The notes: generated by a model from the letters alone, not told the origin. 64,000 bases of DNA from Selenomonas dianae (GCF_030644225.1 NZ_CP128650.1:506001-570000), one strand, 5' to 3'. Counted from the stretch's first letter, positions 26,533 to 36,179 are shown. A program made the numbers and translations.

Positions 26533-28019
26533 TCTGCATCTCCCTCATTTACAATGGGCAGCATCAGTACAACGCGAAGGCCGTTCATGGGCGACGGCTC
26601 GGCGTGTACGCTCCCGCCGAATGCCGTCACGATCTGACGTACAATGGCGAGCCCGAGACCGCTGCCGCCCGCGACATTCGTGCGTGCCGCATCCGTGCGG
26701 TAAAAGCTGTCAAAGAGCTTCGGCAGATCCTCGGCGCGAACGCCGATCCCGTTGTCGTCACAGCGGATGGCGAGGAAGCCGTTCACTGTGGCAAGTGACA
26801 GATGAACGTCCACGTCCGCATTGCGCCGATATTTGCCGCTGTTTTCCCACAGGTTTTTGAGCACGCGGGTGAACTCGTCGCAGTCGATGCAGACGGCGGG
26901 ATTCGTATCCCCGTCCTCCAGTGTGAGGTGAATTCCTTGCGCATTGCAATCGGGCGTATATTCTGCGATGACTGCGCCGAGGAAGTCCCGTGCACGAACC
27001 GTTTCCCATGCGAGTGGAAGCTGATCGCTTCCGAGCTGCAGGAACTCGCGCAGACGTGAGGTCAGACGCGCCATCGTCGCAGCAGAGCGATGGATGCGCT
27101 CTGCATAGGTGCGCTGCTTCTCGGGGGTGGAGGCGATGCCGTCGAGAATGCCGCTTGCATAGCCCTTGATCGCGGTCAGCGGCGTTGCAATATCGTGGAG
27201 GATGCCGATGAAGAGTGTACGGCGGCGCTCCTCCTCCGCCGCCTCGCGTGCGCGGGCACGTGCCAACTCCTGCCGCATCTCGTCGAATGCGCGGCAGGTC
27301 TCGCCCACCTCATCGCTGCCCATTGGCGGGAGCGCGTGCTCCAGATCGCCATGGCGGATGGCTGCGGCGGCTGTGCGCAGCTCTGCGAGCGGCGCGAGAA
27401 TTTGCGCCGAGAGAAGACGCGCGAGGAAGCGACCGAGGAGGAGAATCCCAACGGATGCCGTGCCGATGAGCAGGATGAGCACCGTATCCACGATGCGTTC
27501 GCGTACATCGTGCGGGAGCGGTGGCTCCTCCGCACCGCGCATCATGGGGACAGCACCCGCACCCATGAGAACAGCTCCACTGCGCAGTCCTTCATAGCGG
27601 AAGAAGAAACCGTCCCGATCCCATGTGAGCGCGGAGCCGCGTGCGCCGCATTTGAGCGTGACCATGCGGCGGATCTCCTCCGCATCTGCGCCCTCGGTCA
27701 GGTAGTGTGTGTCCTTTTGGTCGGCGCAGAGGCGGACTCCCGCACCTTCGAGCAGATGGATGTCGCTCTCGATATTGTGCAGCTTGAACTTTTTCTTCTC
27801 CACCTCGGTGCGCAGCGAGCTCAGGGCAAACTGCACGGAGAGCGTACTGCCCTGCTCCGGCCAGAGCATCGCGAGCACCTGATACTGGAGCGTTCCCGCA
27901 TGACGCAGCCCACCGAACAGTGCCGCGCCGACGGCGATGAGCACCGCAATCGGTATGACAACCATCAACGTATTTGCTGCTAGCAGCTTTGTCCTGAGCG
28001 ACAGATCGCGCAGATGCAT
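26529..28019 (-). CDS. Sensor histidine kinase
   Basis: About 496 residues. First membrane helix near residues 15-37, an extracytoplasmic domain of roughly 130-150 residues, a second helix (VLILLIGTASVGILLLG), then HAMP. The HisKA box is GILHDIATPLTAIKGY, and the HATPase motifs are NLWENSGKYRR and GGSGLGLAIVRQI. The sensed signal is unknown. ATG 28019 is chosen because GCGAGG lies 7 bases upstream; ATG 28025 is too close to it. It is transcribed with the regulator and divergently from the PepSY gene, the arrangement seen for PhoPQ-like systems. A minus-strand TATAAT at 28056-28061 is its likely -10. Confidence 0.92.
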   Translation of the reverse strand: MHLRDLSLRTKLLAANTLMVVIPIAVLIAVGAALFGGLRHAGTLQYQVLAMLWPEQGSTLSVQFALSSLRTEVEKKKFKLHNIESDIHLLEGAGVRLCADQKDTHYLTEGADAEEIRRMVTLKCGARGSALTWDRDGFFFRYEGLRSGAVLMGAGAVPMMRGAEEPPLPHDVRERIVDTVLILLIGTASVGILLLGRFLARLLSAQILAPLAELRTAAAAIRHGDLEHALPPMGSDEVGETCRAFDEMRQELARARAREAAEEERRRTLFIGILHDIATPLTAIKGYASGILDGIASTPEKQRTYAERIHRSAATMARLTSRLREFLQLGSDQLPLAWETVRARDFLGAVIAEYTPDCNAQGIHLTLEDGDTNPAVCIDCDEFTRVLKNLWENSGKYRRNADVDVHLSLATVNGFLAIRCDDNGIGVRAEDLPKLFDSFYRTDAARTNVAGGSGLGLAIVRQIVTAFGGSVHAEPSPMNGLRVVLMLPIVNEGDAE

Positions 28020-28118
28020 GGGCATACCTCGCTTTCGTGAGCAATGATCCCTGTCATTATAACCGAAGCACAGCAAAAAATCTTTGTCCATGAAAGAATT
28101 TCAAGAAAGTTATTTTGC

Positions 28119-28152
28119 TGTTTACACATTGTTTAATATTTCCCCCTATGAT
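28119..28152 (+). promoter_or_regulatory. PhoP-box-like direct repeat and -10 of the PepSY gene
   Basis: TGTTTA-CACAT-TGTTTA (28119-28135) is an 11-base-period direct repeat that matches the enterobacterial PhoP box form (T/G)GTTTA-N5-(T/G)GTTTA. TATGAT (28147-28152) follows after 11 bases and there is no good -35. That is the geometry of an activated promoter bound by an OmpR-family dimer. The regulator is inferred from its position. Confidence 0.6.
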
Positions 28153-28211
28153 GTACCCATCAGCAATGATACAACATATGTGAACGCCGAAAGGCAGAGG
28201 AGGAAATCATC

Positions 28212-28832
28212 ATGGAAATGAAGAATGTCAAGGATCAGGTCAAGAGCGTATTCACTCCCGCCCGTTTGAAGAAGGCGGCGGTGCTTGCCGTACTCGCCTG
28301 CGTCGTCAGTGCGGGCGGTACGTACTATTACAATCAGCGGGCGGAGGCGCGTTCTGCGCAGGAGAAACAGGCACGCTCCGAGATGATCGCGGCGCAGGCA
28401 GAGCAGCGCGGCATTGTCCTCATCGACGAGGATCATGTGCGGATGATTGCGTCGGACGCGATCGGAAAGGACGTAACAGAGCTGGACTTCCGCAAGGTCT
28501 ATCTGACGATGAAGGATCATGATGACCGCAATGGAAAACATGAGAAGAAACACAAAGATGATCGCAGACATGACTGTGACGGATTGCGGGAACATGACCG
28601 CGATCACCGCGAAATGATGTCGCCCCCTCCGGCGGAGATACCTGCAGATGCGGGAGCGTCCGCACCGACGGCATCGCCTGCACAGTCCGCCCCAATGACG
28701 GGACAGCCGGGATTCCACCCCGTCTACAAGGTGAAGTGCTATGTGGGGAATATGGAGTACAAGCTCCGCATTGACGCGGTAACGGGAGCCGTGCTCTCAA
28801 GCAAGGCGGAGATGGACGACGATCACTTCTAA
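28212..28832 (+). CDS. PepSY-domain protein with His/Asp-rich linker
   Basis: A 206-residue protein. A single N-terminal membrane helix (about residues 23-40, AVLAVLACVVSAGGTYYY) is followed by a short helical stretch and a first PepSY-like unit (LIDEDHVRMIASDAIG through FRKVYLTM). Next come a His/Asp/Lys/Arg-rich linker (about 97-135), a Pro/Ala linker and a C-terminal PepSY half (YKVKCYVGNMEYKLRIDAVTG). PepSY proteins are extracytoplasmic and often inhibit proteases or respond to envelope stress. The linker could bind divalent metals. It is divergent from the kinase-regulator pair, which probably controls it. GAGGAGG precedes the ATG. Confidence 0.82.
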   Translation: MEMKNVKDQVKSVFTPARLKKAAVLAVLACVVSAGGTYYYNQRAEARSAQEKQARSEMIAAQAEQRGIVLIDEDHVRMIASDAIGKDVTELDFRKVYLTMKDHDDRNGKHEKKHKDDRRHDCDGLREHDRDHREMMSPPPAEIPADAGASAPTASPAQSAPMTGQPGFHPVYKVKCYVGNMEYKLRIDAVTGAVLSSKAEMDDDHF

Positions 28833-28847
28833 ACAAGAAATACGATG

Positions 28848-28890
28848 GGACTGCTGTGCGGGGATGATAGTTTCGTACGGCAGTCCTTTG
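28848..28890 (+). terminator. Terminator-like hairpin after the PepSY gene
   Basis: GGACTGC pairs with GCAGTCC across a long loop with extra pairing, followed by TTTG. The remaining sequence to 29090 shows no gene and no clear promoter. Confidence 0.6.
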
Positions 28891-29090
28891 TCATGGATAA
28901 AAGACGGTTGACGCATGGAAATAAATAAAATTTTTCTGAAGGAAAAAACAGGGGCATGACGAATTAAAGCAGTGTATGAAGTATCATTTTCGGGCGGCGG
29001 CATGATCGTCGTCTTTATGCGCACGATATGTGGGGGATGGATGCCCTTTCTGCATGGGACAATCGTGCGTATGGGAAAGGAGAGAATATT

Positions 29091-31223
29091 TTGCAGGAAC
29101 AAGGGCAAAAGCAGGGAAGGGGGATCGGCTTTCAGCTGAATGCAATCACGCTCATCGGCGTGGTTGTCATGGTGACGATCCTTATCTCGTTCGTCGGCTA
29201 TCGTGCCTACGAGGAGCTTCTCAACATGGGGTCGCAGGCGCAGTACAACGAACTGGGCGACAAGGCACGTCCCGTGATTGGCAGCTATGAGTCGGTCAAG
29301 CAGTCGGGACTGGATCTGCGGCAGCACATCTACGCGCTGATGACGGCGCCGCCGGAGGCACGCAGCCGTGATGCGCTGAACGTCCTGCTCTCGGATGTCA
29401 TGGAGTCCAATCCGAACCTCGTCGGGGTGGGCGTGGTATTCGAGCCGAATGCGTTCGACGGGCAGGATGCGGCGCATGCGGCCGACCCGCTCTCCGACGG
29501 GACGGGGCGTGTGATTCCGTATTTGGGACGCGAGGGCGGTGTGCTTGAGTTCGAGCCGACGACCGGTTACGATACGGACTCGTGGTACACGGAGCCGGCA
29601 AAGACCTCGAAGCCGACGCTCACGCCGGCATACTATGATGAAGTCGGCGGCAAGAAAACACTCATGGCCTCCATCGGTCTGCCGATCCTTGTCGACGGCC
29701 GCTTTGTCGGTGCGATCACGCTCGACTTCGATATGGACAAGGTTCAGGAGATGTTCGAGAAGCTCAGTACGCCCGACAACATCTATATCATGATGGACAA
29801 TACCGGGCAGGTCATCGCACACGGTACGAGCCGGGATACGGTTATGAAGGACGCGTTCCAGTTGATGCACCTGGATGCGGCGGAGAAGCAGAGCATCTAC
29901 TCGGAGGGGCTTTACAGCAAGACGCAGGTTTCGCCGACGACGGGGAAGGACTCGGTCTACATCTACCACGAGATCAAGTACGACGAGATGAACACGTCGT
30001 GGGCGGTGTTCTCCATCACGGACAAGGATAAATTCGTCGGAACCGCGCGCGAGATGGTCATCTTCTCCGTTGTGCTGGCAGTGATTTGTACGGTGGCACT
30101 CGTGGTCGCGCTTGCGATGTTCGTTCAGCGCCGCCTCATCGTCCCGATCGGCGATGTGTCCGATACGCTCGCGCGCTTTGCGGATCTCGACATGGATCCG
30201 ACGAAGGGGGAGAAGGTGCGTGCACATGCGGCACGTACGGACGAGATCGGCTCGATGGTCGGATCTCTCACCCGCATGGCGAACAGTATGCGTGATATGA
30301 TCGGCAAGATCAACGGGGCATCCCAGTCGGTCGCCGCGACGAGCGAGGAGCTGACCGCGACGGCGCAGAATACAGCACACTCGGCGGAGACCGTGCGCAA
30401 GGGCATCCACGACATCGCCGACAGTGCGCGTGTGCAGGTGAAGGACACGCAGGATGCGGTCGATCATACAGAGCAGATTCTCGGGATGCTTGACAACAAC
30501 CGCAAGGTCATGGAGGAGATGAACGAGGCAACGGCGAACATCCAGAAGCGCCAGACCGAGGGCGCGGAGATCCTCGCCGACCTTATGAAGAAGTCCGCCG
30601 AGACCGCTGATGCCACACAGGAAGTTTCGCGCGTGGTCGAGGAGACGAATGAGCGTGCGGAGCGCATTGAAGAAGCGAGCGCGATGATCCAGTCCATCTC
30701 CGAGCAGACGAACCTCCTCGCACTTAACGCTGCCATCGAGGCAGCGCGCGCGGGCGAGGCAGGGCGCGGATTCGCTGTCGTCGCTGAGGAGATCCGCAAG
30801 CTTGCCGAGCAGTCGCGCGGCTTTACGGATGAGATCAACGGCATCATCGGCGAGCTCAAGACGAAGTCGCAGCAGGCAGTCGATACGATGGAGGTCTCCA
30901 AGAAGCTGGTCGAGGAGAGCAACGTCAATCTCGGACGCACGCAGCGTCGCTTTGACATGATTGCCGAGGCAGTCGAGGGCGCGAACAGCGTTGTTACGAA
31001 GCTGAACGAATCCGCCGAGAAGCTGACGGAGAAGAACAAGGCGATCGCTGCCGTCGCCAACAAGCTGATGGATATGGCGAACGAGAACGATGTGACGACG
31101 GACGAGGCAGAAGCCGCCGTCGACACGCAGACGCAGGCACTCGGCGACATCGCCGAGGCGAGCGAGAGCCTCGCGCAGATCGCAACGGATCTCCAGAACG
31201 AGATCGAGCGCTTCCGCGTCTGA
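29091..31223 (+). CDS. Methyl-accepting chemotaxis protein with Cache-type sensor
   Basis: About 710 residues. N-terminal membrane helix (about 17-37), a large periplasmic double-Cache-like domain (about 45-325; TGYDTDSWY, then [19 protein letters not shown]), and a second helix ([20 protein letters not shown]). HAMP follows, then a long coiled-coil signalling domain whose tip is [20 protein letters not shown] followed by [11 protein letters not shown]. It senses a small ligand and controls the CheA kinase, so the organism is probably motile. TTG 29091 follows AAAGGAG by 8 bases and starts just before the first helix; upstream in-frame ATGs lack a ribosome site. Confidence 0.93.
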   Translation: MQEQGQKQGRGIGFQLNAITLIGVVVMVTILISFVGYRAYEELLNMGSQAQYNELGDKARPVIGSYESVKQSGLDLRQHIYALMTAPPEARSRDALNVLLSDVMESNPNLVGVGVVFEPNAFDGQDAAHAADPLSDGTGRVIPYLGREGGVLEFEPTTGYDTDSWYTEPAKTSKPTLTPAYYDEVGGKKTLMASIGLPILVDGRFVGAITLDFDMDKVQEMFEKLSTPDNIYIMMDNTGQVIAHGTSRDTVMKDAFQLMHLDAAEKQSIYSEGLYSKTQVSPTTGKDSVYIYHEIKYDEMNTSWAVFSITDKDKFVGTAREMVIFSVVLAVICTVALVVALAMFVQRRLIVPIGDVSDTLARFADLDMDPTKGEKVRAHAARTDEIGSMVGSLTRMANSMRDMIGKINGASQSVAATSEELTATAQNTAHSAETVRKGIHDIADSARVQVKDTQDAVDHTEQILGMLDNNRKVMEEMNEATANIQKRQTEGAEILADLMKKSAETADATQEVSRVVEETNERAERIEEASAMIQSISEQTNLLALNAAIEAARAGEAGRGFAVVAEEIRKLAEQSRGFTDEINGIIGELKTKSQQAVDTMEVSKKLVEESNVNLGRTQRRFDMIAEAVEGANSVVTKLNESAEKLTEKNKAIAAVANKLMDMANENDVTTDEAEAAVDTQTQALGDIAEASESLAQIATDLQNEIERFRV

Positions 31224-31250
31224 TCGTCGGTTACCGGTATATTGACATTG

Positions 31251-31284
31251 AAAAGCCCTGCCGCAGGAATGCGGCAGGGCTTTT
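31251..31284. terminator. Bidirectional terminator
   Basis: AAAAGCCCTGCCGCA pairs perfectly with TGCGGCAGGGCTTTT around a 4-base loop. It ends the chemoreceptor gene and, on minus, the AEC transporter gene. Confidence 0.92.
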
Positions 31285-31298
31285 GCATACGGACGGTC

Positions 31299-32252
31299 TT
31301 ACCGCAGCAGGAAGAACAGTGCGGGATAGACGAGAAAGAAGAAGGCGATGCTCGTGGTGAGGAAGCCCGAAATGGTGTAGTCCACGTTGAGATGGTAGAG
31401 TTTCGCCGCCGTAACGGAGTTGATCGCACCCGGTGTGACGGAGAAGACGAGGATTGCACCGAGAAGGACGGGGTCACGGACGAACGGATAGGAAATCGCC
31501 ATCATAAACACAGGCAGGATGAGAAAACGCAAGGCAAAGAGGTCGAGGGTGTACGGTGCGTAGCGGCGTGCACGATGCAGGTTGACGAGTGCGCCGACGG
31601 GCAGCATACCGAACCACGCGCCGAAGTGGATCAGCCCCTCAAACGCCGTACCGACGGCGGCAGGGCGTTCGATGCCCGCCGCATTGAGTGCGAGCCCTGC
31701 CGCCATGCCGAGGATGCTGAGCTGATTCCACGAGAGAAAAATATCGAGGAAGCGCATATGGATCTTGCCGCCGCGCCCGTGATTCTTGTGCTGCAAATAG
31801 TAATACTGTGCCATGGGGAATACGGCGAGTACGAGCATGAGGGTTTGGAATATGCCCATGATCTGCGCGTAGGCAAAGCCCTGCTCCCCGTAGATGATGT
31901 AGGCGCAGACCCCGCCGAGGGTGGTGATGTTGGACATCATTGCGTTTGCGAGGTATGCGCCGCGATCGAGCGGACTCCGATATTTACGGATGAAGAACGC
32001 CCATCCGACAAGCCCCGGAACGAGGACGATAAGCACGCCGTAGATCGGGATGAGCGCGAGATCCCACGAGATCGGGAGTGTCCAACAGCTCATGAGGGCG
32101 AGCGTCGTGTAGATGATGATGACGTTCAGACGCAGGATGCGGCTGATGAGCGCGTCTGAGATTTTCCCGTGCCGATAGAGCAGATAGCCGACGATGAGCG
32201 GCGCGAGAAGATCGGTGAAAAGGTAGATGATGCGAAAATCGGAACTATCCAT
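31299..32252 (-). CDS. AEC (auxin efflux carrier) family transporter
   Basis: A 317-residue protein with about 10 membrane helices in two halves. The N-terminal half has LNVIIIYTTLALMSC and AYLANAMMSNITTLGG. The C-terminal half has MLPVGALVNLHRA, VFSVTPGAINSVTAAKLY and a final hydrophobic helix. Bacterial AEC proteins export or import organic acids such as malate, or amino acids; substrate unknown. It has its own promoter upstream on the minus strand. Confidence 0.83.
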   Translation of the reverse strand: MDSSDFRIIYLFTDLLAPLIVGYLLYRHGKISDALISRILRLNVIIIYTTLALMSCWTLPISWDLALIPIYGVLIVLVPGLVGWAFFIRKYRSPLDRGAYLANAMMSNITTLGGVCAYIIYGEQGFAYAQIMGIFQTLMLVLAVFPMAQYYYLQHKNHGRGGKIHMRFLDIFLSWNQLSILGMAAGLALNAAGIERPAAVGTAFEGLIHFGAWFGMLPVGALVNLHRARRYAPYTLDLFALRFLILPVFMMAISYPFVRDPVLLGAILVFSVTPGAINSVTAAKLYHLNVDYTISGFLTTSIAFFFLVYPALFFLLR

Positions 32253-32296
32253 GGGAAACGCCCCTTTCTATACGGATTTGCGAAAATACTGCGTTC

Positions 32297-32325
32297 ATCC
32301 TAGCACAAGTCTTTGGGATTGTAAA
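32297..32325 (-). promoter_or_regulatory. Promoter of the AEC transporter gene
   Basis: Minus strand TTTACA (32320-32325), a 17-base spacer and TAGGAT (32297-32302), about 45 bases before the start codon. Confidence 0.6.
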
Positions 32326-32643
32326 TTGCAAGAAAGATTGATTCATGTCTTTGAGTCTTTGTATAGGGGGGAAGAAGTGCCTTCAAATGTCGCCCAAGAA
32401 AGAACCTTTGATAATGCTTGAACATTTGGGAGTACGATTCCTTAAGGATCCGTTGTTATAACGTTTATCCATCTTTTCAAAGAAAAGTTCGTAAGATTTT
32501 GAAGTGACAAAGAGGAAAAATCCTGTCAGACGGCGAATAGTTATTTATATTGTTTAGTGTTTTGTTATGACCCGGAGGCTCACGGGAGCGGATGGGTGTA
32601 TATGGGACGCCGGACGGCGTACCCATGGAGGAGGGGACGTTAC
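32326..32643 (+). other. Intergenic region before the phosphohexomutase gene
   Basis: With the AEC promoter region this forms a 391-base gap. It is AT-rich in its first two-thirds and holds no convincing gene on either strand. Close to the mutase there is a GC-rich hairpin (TGGGACGCC with GGCGTACCCA, one bulge, 32603-32625) directly before the ribosome site GGAGGAGGGG. It fits no riboswitch class I know. No clear promoter was assigned. Confidence 0.5.
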
Positions 32644-33999
32644 ATGGCAGTGACAGACAAGGGTTTTGGCGCATACGATGTACGCGGTATCTATCCCGAC
32701 GAGGTGAACGAGGAGCTTGCCTATCGTGTCGGACGCAGTTTCCCCACACTGTTCGGCGCGAAGAAGGTCGCCATCGGTCATGACATCCGCCTCTCGGGTC
32801 CCGCGATCCGCGATGCGCTCGCGAAGGGGCTCACGGAGGCGGGCTGCGACGTTGTGGACATCGGGCAGTGCGGCACGGAGATGATCTACTTCGCGACGGC
32901 ACACCTCGGGCTCGGCGGCGGTATTATGATTACGGCAAGCCACAATCCGAAGCAGTACAACGGCATGAAGTTTGTACGTGAGGAGTCGCGTCCGATCTCA
33001 AGCGATACGGGGCTCAAGGACATTGCGGCAATGGCGGTCGGTGAGACCTATCCTGCGCCCGCAGCCGTTCCCGGAAAAATCGAGCAGGTGGATATTCTCG
33101 ATGAATATGTCAAGCACATCCTTACCTACGTCGATGTGAGCAAGTTGAAGCCCTACAAGATCGTCGTCAACACGGGCAACGGTGCGGCAGGTCCCATCAT
33201 CAATGCGATGGAGAAGCATCTCCCGTTCGAGCTGGTCAAGGTCTACAACGAGCCGGACGGCAATTTCCCGAACGGGGTGCCGAACCCGATCCTGCAGGAG
33301 AACCGTGAGGCGACGGCGAAGGTCGTGCGCGAGACGGGCGCAGACTTCGGCGTGGCGTGGGACGGCGACTTCGACCGCTGTTTCCTCTTTGACGAAAAGG
33401 GAGGCTTCATCGAGGGCTACTATATGGTGGGCTTCCTCTCCGAGGCGTTCCTGAAGAAGAACAAGGGGGCGAGCGTCATCTACGATCCGCGCCTCATCTG
33501 GAACACGATTGAGATTGCCGAGAGCCTCGGCGGCAAGCCTGTCATGTGCAAGAGCGGTCACGCATTCATCAAGGACAAGATGCGTCAGGTCAACGCAATC
33601 TACGGTGGCGAGATGAGCGCACATCACTATTTCCGCGACTTCTCCTACTGCGACAGTGGTCAGATTCCGTGGCTGCTTGTGGCGGAGCTGATGAGCGCAT
33701 CGGGTGGCAAGACCCTCTCCGCGCTGATGCAGGCGCGCATGGATCGCTATCCGACCTCGGGCGAGATCAACAGTAAGGTCACGGATGCAAAGGCGGTCAT
33801 GGATCGCATCGAGGCGAAGTACGGCGCAGCGGGCAAGGTGACGAAGGTGGATGGTCTCTCAATCGAGTTTGACAAATGGCGGTTCAACCTGCGTATGTCC
33901 AACACGGAGCCGGTCATCCGTCTGAACGTCGAAACACGGCAGGATAAGGCACTGCTGAAGGAAAAGACGGAGGAACTGCTCGCAGAGATTCGTGCCTGA
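32644..33999 (+). CDS. Phosphomannomutase/phosphoglucomutase
   Basis: A 451-residue alpha-D-phosphohexomutase. ITASHNP carries the phosphorylated active-site Ser, DGDFDRC is the Mg-binding loop, GGEMSAHH the sugar-binding loop, and RMSNTEPVIRLNVE the phosphate-binding loop in domain 4. It interconverts the 6- and 1-phosphates of mannose or glucose, joining glycolysis to sugar-nucleotide and glycogen synthesis (glgC needs glucose-1-phosphate). ATG 32644 follows GGAGGAGGGG; longer upstream frames run through the hairpin and are not used. pgi follows. Confidence 0.92.
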   Translation: MAVTDKGFGAYDVRGIYPDEVNEELAYRVGRSFPTLFGAKKVAIGHDIRLSGPAIRDALAKGLTEAGCDVVDIGQCGTEMIYFATAHLGLGGGIMITASHNPKQYNGMKFVREESRPISSDTGLKDIAAMAVGETYPAPAAVPGKIEQVDILDEYVKHILTYVDVSKLKPYKIVVNTGNGAAGPIINAMEKHLPFELVKVYNEPDGNFPNGVPNPILQENREATAKVVRETGADFGVAWDGDFDRCFLFDEKGGFIEGYYMVGFLSEAFLKKNKGASVIYDPRLIWNTIEIAESLGGKPVMCKSGHAFIKDKMRQVNAIYGGEMSAHHYFRDFSYCDSGQIPWLLVAELMSASGGKTLSALMQARMDRYPTSGEINSKVTDAKAVMDRIEAKYGAAGKVTKVDGLSIEFDKWRFNLRMSNTEPVIRLNVETRQDKALLKEKTEELLAEIRA

Positions 34000-34011
34000 G
34001 AAATTACAGAT

Positions 34012-34080
34012 AAAATGAAGGAATCGCTGACAAAATGAAGCCCGTCGATGGGGCGTTTTGATCGGTGCTTCCTTCATTTT
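34012..34080 (+). other. Hairpin enclosing a dispersed repeat, between the mutase and pgi
   Basis: AAAATGAAGGAA (34012-34023) pairs perfectly with TTCCTTCATTTT (34069-34080). Inside lie one copy of the dispersed repeat and a GCCC/GGGC stem. No T run follows beyond the stem, so it may be a terminator or a repeat-derived leader structure for pgi. Confidence 0.65.
34018..34046 (+). repeat. Dispersed intergenic repeat, copy 1
   Basis: Copy of the about 30-base repeat whose core reads CGCTGATAAAATGAAGTCCG; here CGCTGACAAAATGAAGCCCG. Other copies are at 38303-38332, 46677-46705 and 56825-56853. Confidence 0.75.
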
Positions 34081-34105
34081 CCAAGTACAGGGAAGGAGTT
34101 TTTTG

Positions 34106-35554
34106 ATGAGTCTTGTACTGAAATCCGGTTTTACATTTGATTATGACAATCTCTATGGCGAGGGCAAGGTGACGGATGCCGACCTCGCTGCATATCAGGA
34201 CGATCTCAAGAAAGCGCATGAGGCGATGAAGGTCATGCGCGAAAAGGGGTTCATCCGCGGCCACCTCTCGAAGGACGGCGAGCCGGAGAAGGTGCTCTTC
34301 TCGCAGACCCCGTACATCGCGGAGGGACATATCAACTCGCCCGCGTCGATTGCGCGTCTGAAGGAGCTCGGCAAACACGCGCAGGAGAACACGGATGTCG
34401 TGATCTCGCTTGGCATCGGCGGCTCGTTCCTCGGGAACAAGGTGCTGTTCGATGTGCATTGTGGTGAGCTCTGGAATTCGCTCTCGAATGAACAGCGCGA
34501 TAACTATCCGCGCATCTATTTCAGCGGCAACAACATCGACCCGCGCCGCACGGGCGACATCATTAACCATCTGAAGGATGTTGCACAGATCAAGAAGAAG
34601 AACGGCGCAGGACCGCTGCGCATCATGCTCCTCGTCATCTCAAAGTCGGGCGGTACGCTCGACACGATGTCGAACTTCATGGTGATGTACGATGCCTTTA
34701 CGAAGGCGGATAACATCGAGATCGAGGTCGTCGCTGTCACCGACCCGAACGAGGAGAAGCCGACCCTGCTCAAGAAGCTTGCAATCGACAAGGGGTGGAA
34801 ACAGTTCGCTGTGCCGGACGGCGTTGGCGGACGCTTCACCGTGTTCACCGAGGTTGGGCTCACGCTCGCCGCGTGCATCGGCTTTGACATCGAGAGCTTC
34901 CTCGCGGGCGCGCGCGATATGGATGCGGCATGTCAGAATGATGATCTCTGGCAGAACCCTGCCATGCTCAATGCGGCGCTGAAATTTGCGGCATCGGAGA
35001 AGCACGGGCGCGACATCGAGATCATGATGCCGTACGGCGACTATTTGAAATCCGTTTCCGAGTGGTACATCCAGCTGCTCGCCGAATCTCTCGGCAAGCA
35101 GTTCAACAAGGAGGGCAAGGAGGTCTGCTACGGGCGCACACCGGTCGTCGCCGTCGGTACGACCGATATGCACGCGCAGACGCAGCAGCATCAGGAGGGC
35201 AAGCTCAACAAGGTGGTGCAGTTCATCCGCATCGACAAATGGGCGGATGATCTCGTGATCCCGAATGCGTTCCCCGAGGTTCAAAAGCTCGCGGACATCG
35301 CGGGCGTGACGATGGGCGCGGCACTTGAGGTTGCGCGTCAGTCGAATGCGGACGCACTCGCATCGAACAAGCGCTACAGTGCCGTTTTTGCACTGCCGGA
35401 GCTGACCCCGTATCACCTCGGCGAACTGCTCTATCTGCTCGCGATGTCGATTGCCTACGAGGGCGAACTCGCGGATGTGGACGCGTTCGATCAGCCGGGT
35501 GTGGAGGCGTACAAACGCATCATGGGACCGAAACTCCGGGCACTCAAGGGATGA
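34106..35554 (+). CDS. pgi: Glucose-6-phosphate isomerase
   Basis: A 482-residue SIS-domain isomerase that interconverts glucose-6-phosphate and fructose-6-phosphate. SLGIGGSFLGNKVLFD and VISKSGGTLDT are the phosphate-binding SIS loops. GRFTVFTEVGL and the later TTDMHAQTQQHQEGK supply the catalytic Glu and His region. Length fits the bacterial family. ATG 34106 follows AAGGAG by 9 bases. A terminator-like hairpin follows. Confidence 0.95.
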   Translation: MSLVLKSGFTFDYDNLYGEGKVTDADLAAYQDDLKKAHEAMKVMREKGFIRGHLSKDGEPEKVLFSQTPYIAEGHINSPASIARLKELGKHAQENTDVVISLGIGGSFLGNKVLFDVHCGELWNSLSNEQRDNYPRIYFSGNNIDPRRTGDIINHLKDVAQIKKKNGAGPLRIMLLVISKSGGTLDTMSNFMVMYDAFTKADNIEIEVVAVTDPNEEKPTLLKKLAIDKGWKQFAVPDGVGGRFTVFTEVGLTLAACIGFDIESFLAGARDMDAACQNDDLWQNPAMLNAALKFAASEKHGRDIEIMMPYGDYLKSVSEWYIQLLAESLGKQFNKEGKEVCYGRTPVVAVGTTDMHAQTQQHQEGKLNKVVQFIRIDKWADDLVIPNAFPEVQKLADIAGVTMGAALEVARQSNADALASNKRYSAVFALPELTPYHLGELLYLLAMSIAYEGELADVDAFDQPGVEAYKRIMGPKLRALKG

Positions 35555-35577
35555 TTTCTTGTTATCTCCATGCGGAG

Positions 35578-35602
35578 AGGGGCTGCTGCGGCAGTCCCTT
35601 TC
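35578..35602 (+). terminator. Terminator after pgi
   Basis: AGGGGCTGC pairs with GCAGTCCCT around a 4-base loop, followed by TTCTG and later TTTT. Confidence 0.7.
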
Positions 35603-35624
35603 TGCGTTTTGGGAGGAGGTTCTT

Positions 35625-36179
35625 GTGCTCGAAACATTGCGTGCGCATTTGAGCACCCTGTCCCGACGCCAATGGGTACTCATCGGCGTTTTGTTATTGT
35701 GCGCTGTGTGCGGTGCGTATCTCTTAGGGGCGGATGCCGATGCGCCTGTCGTCATCGTGCAGCACAGCGAAACAACGCCGCCGCCCTCGTTGGAGATCAC
35801 AGGGCTTGCGGCTGCGGCAAAGCGCACGGCGCTGCGAAATCCGTTCTCGGAGGCGCATGAACGCATGGGGGAGTCCCCTCCCGCCGCTGTGCCGGAGCCC
35901 GTCAAGGGAACAGCGGCGGCGCCGCCGTCCCTGTCTGTTCCTGTATCGCCCGTACAGCAAGCTGTCGCCGCTTCGTCCGCGCCGCCTCCTGCTCCTCTCG
36001 TTCTGCGCGGTGTGGTGACGGGGGCAGACGGTACGCGCATCGCCATACTGGCACAGGGGGCGGACGGGGCGGCACTCGCTGCGGGCGAGACGTGGCACGG
36101 CTATACCCTCCGCACACTGACGGAGCGTACGGCAATATTGGATTCGGCCGCAGGGACGAGCACACTGACAAGGGAGTGA
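35625..36179 (+). CDS. PilP/GspC-like secretion or pilus accessory protein
   Basis: A 184-residue protein. One N-terminal membrane helix (about 17-34, WVLIGVLLLCAVCGAYLLG), a long Pro/Ala-rich linker (about 45-125), then a small beta domain (LVLRGVVTGADGTRIAIL through YTLRTLTERTAIL). That layout and the GVV...AIL pattern match the homology region of GspC/PilP proteins, which bind the secretin from the inner membrane. GTG 35625 follows GGGAGGAGG by 6 bases. Four bases separate it from the secretin gene, which strongly supports the call; sequence identity alone would be weak evidence. Confidence 0.7.
   Translation: MLETLRAHLSTLSRRQWVLIGVLLLCAVCGAYLLGADADAPVVIVQHSETTPPPSLEITGLAAAAKRTALRNPFSEAHERMGESPPAAVPEPVKGTAAAPPSLSVPVSPVQQAVAASSAPPPAPLVLRGVVTGADGTRIAILAQGADGAALAAGETWHGYTLRTLTERTAILDSAAGTSTLTRE

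Noticed and set aside
32603-32643. Possible riboswitch before the phosphohexomutase gene
   Set aside because: The hairpin is short and the sequence lacks the conserved cores of fluoride, guanidine, c-di-GMP, ZTP and THF riboswitches that I compared from memory.
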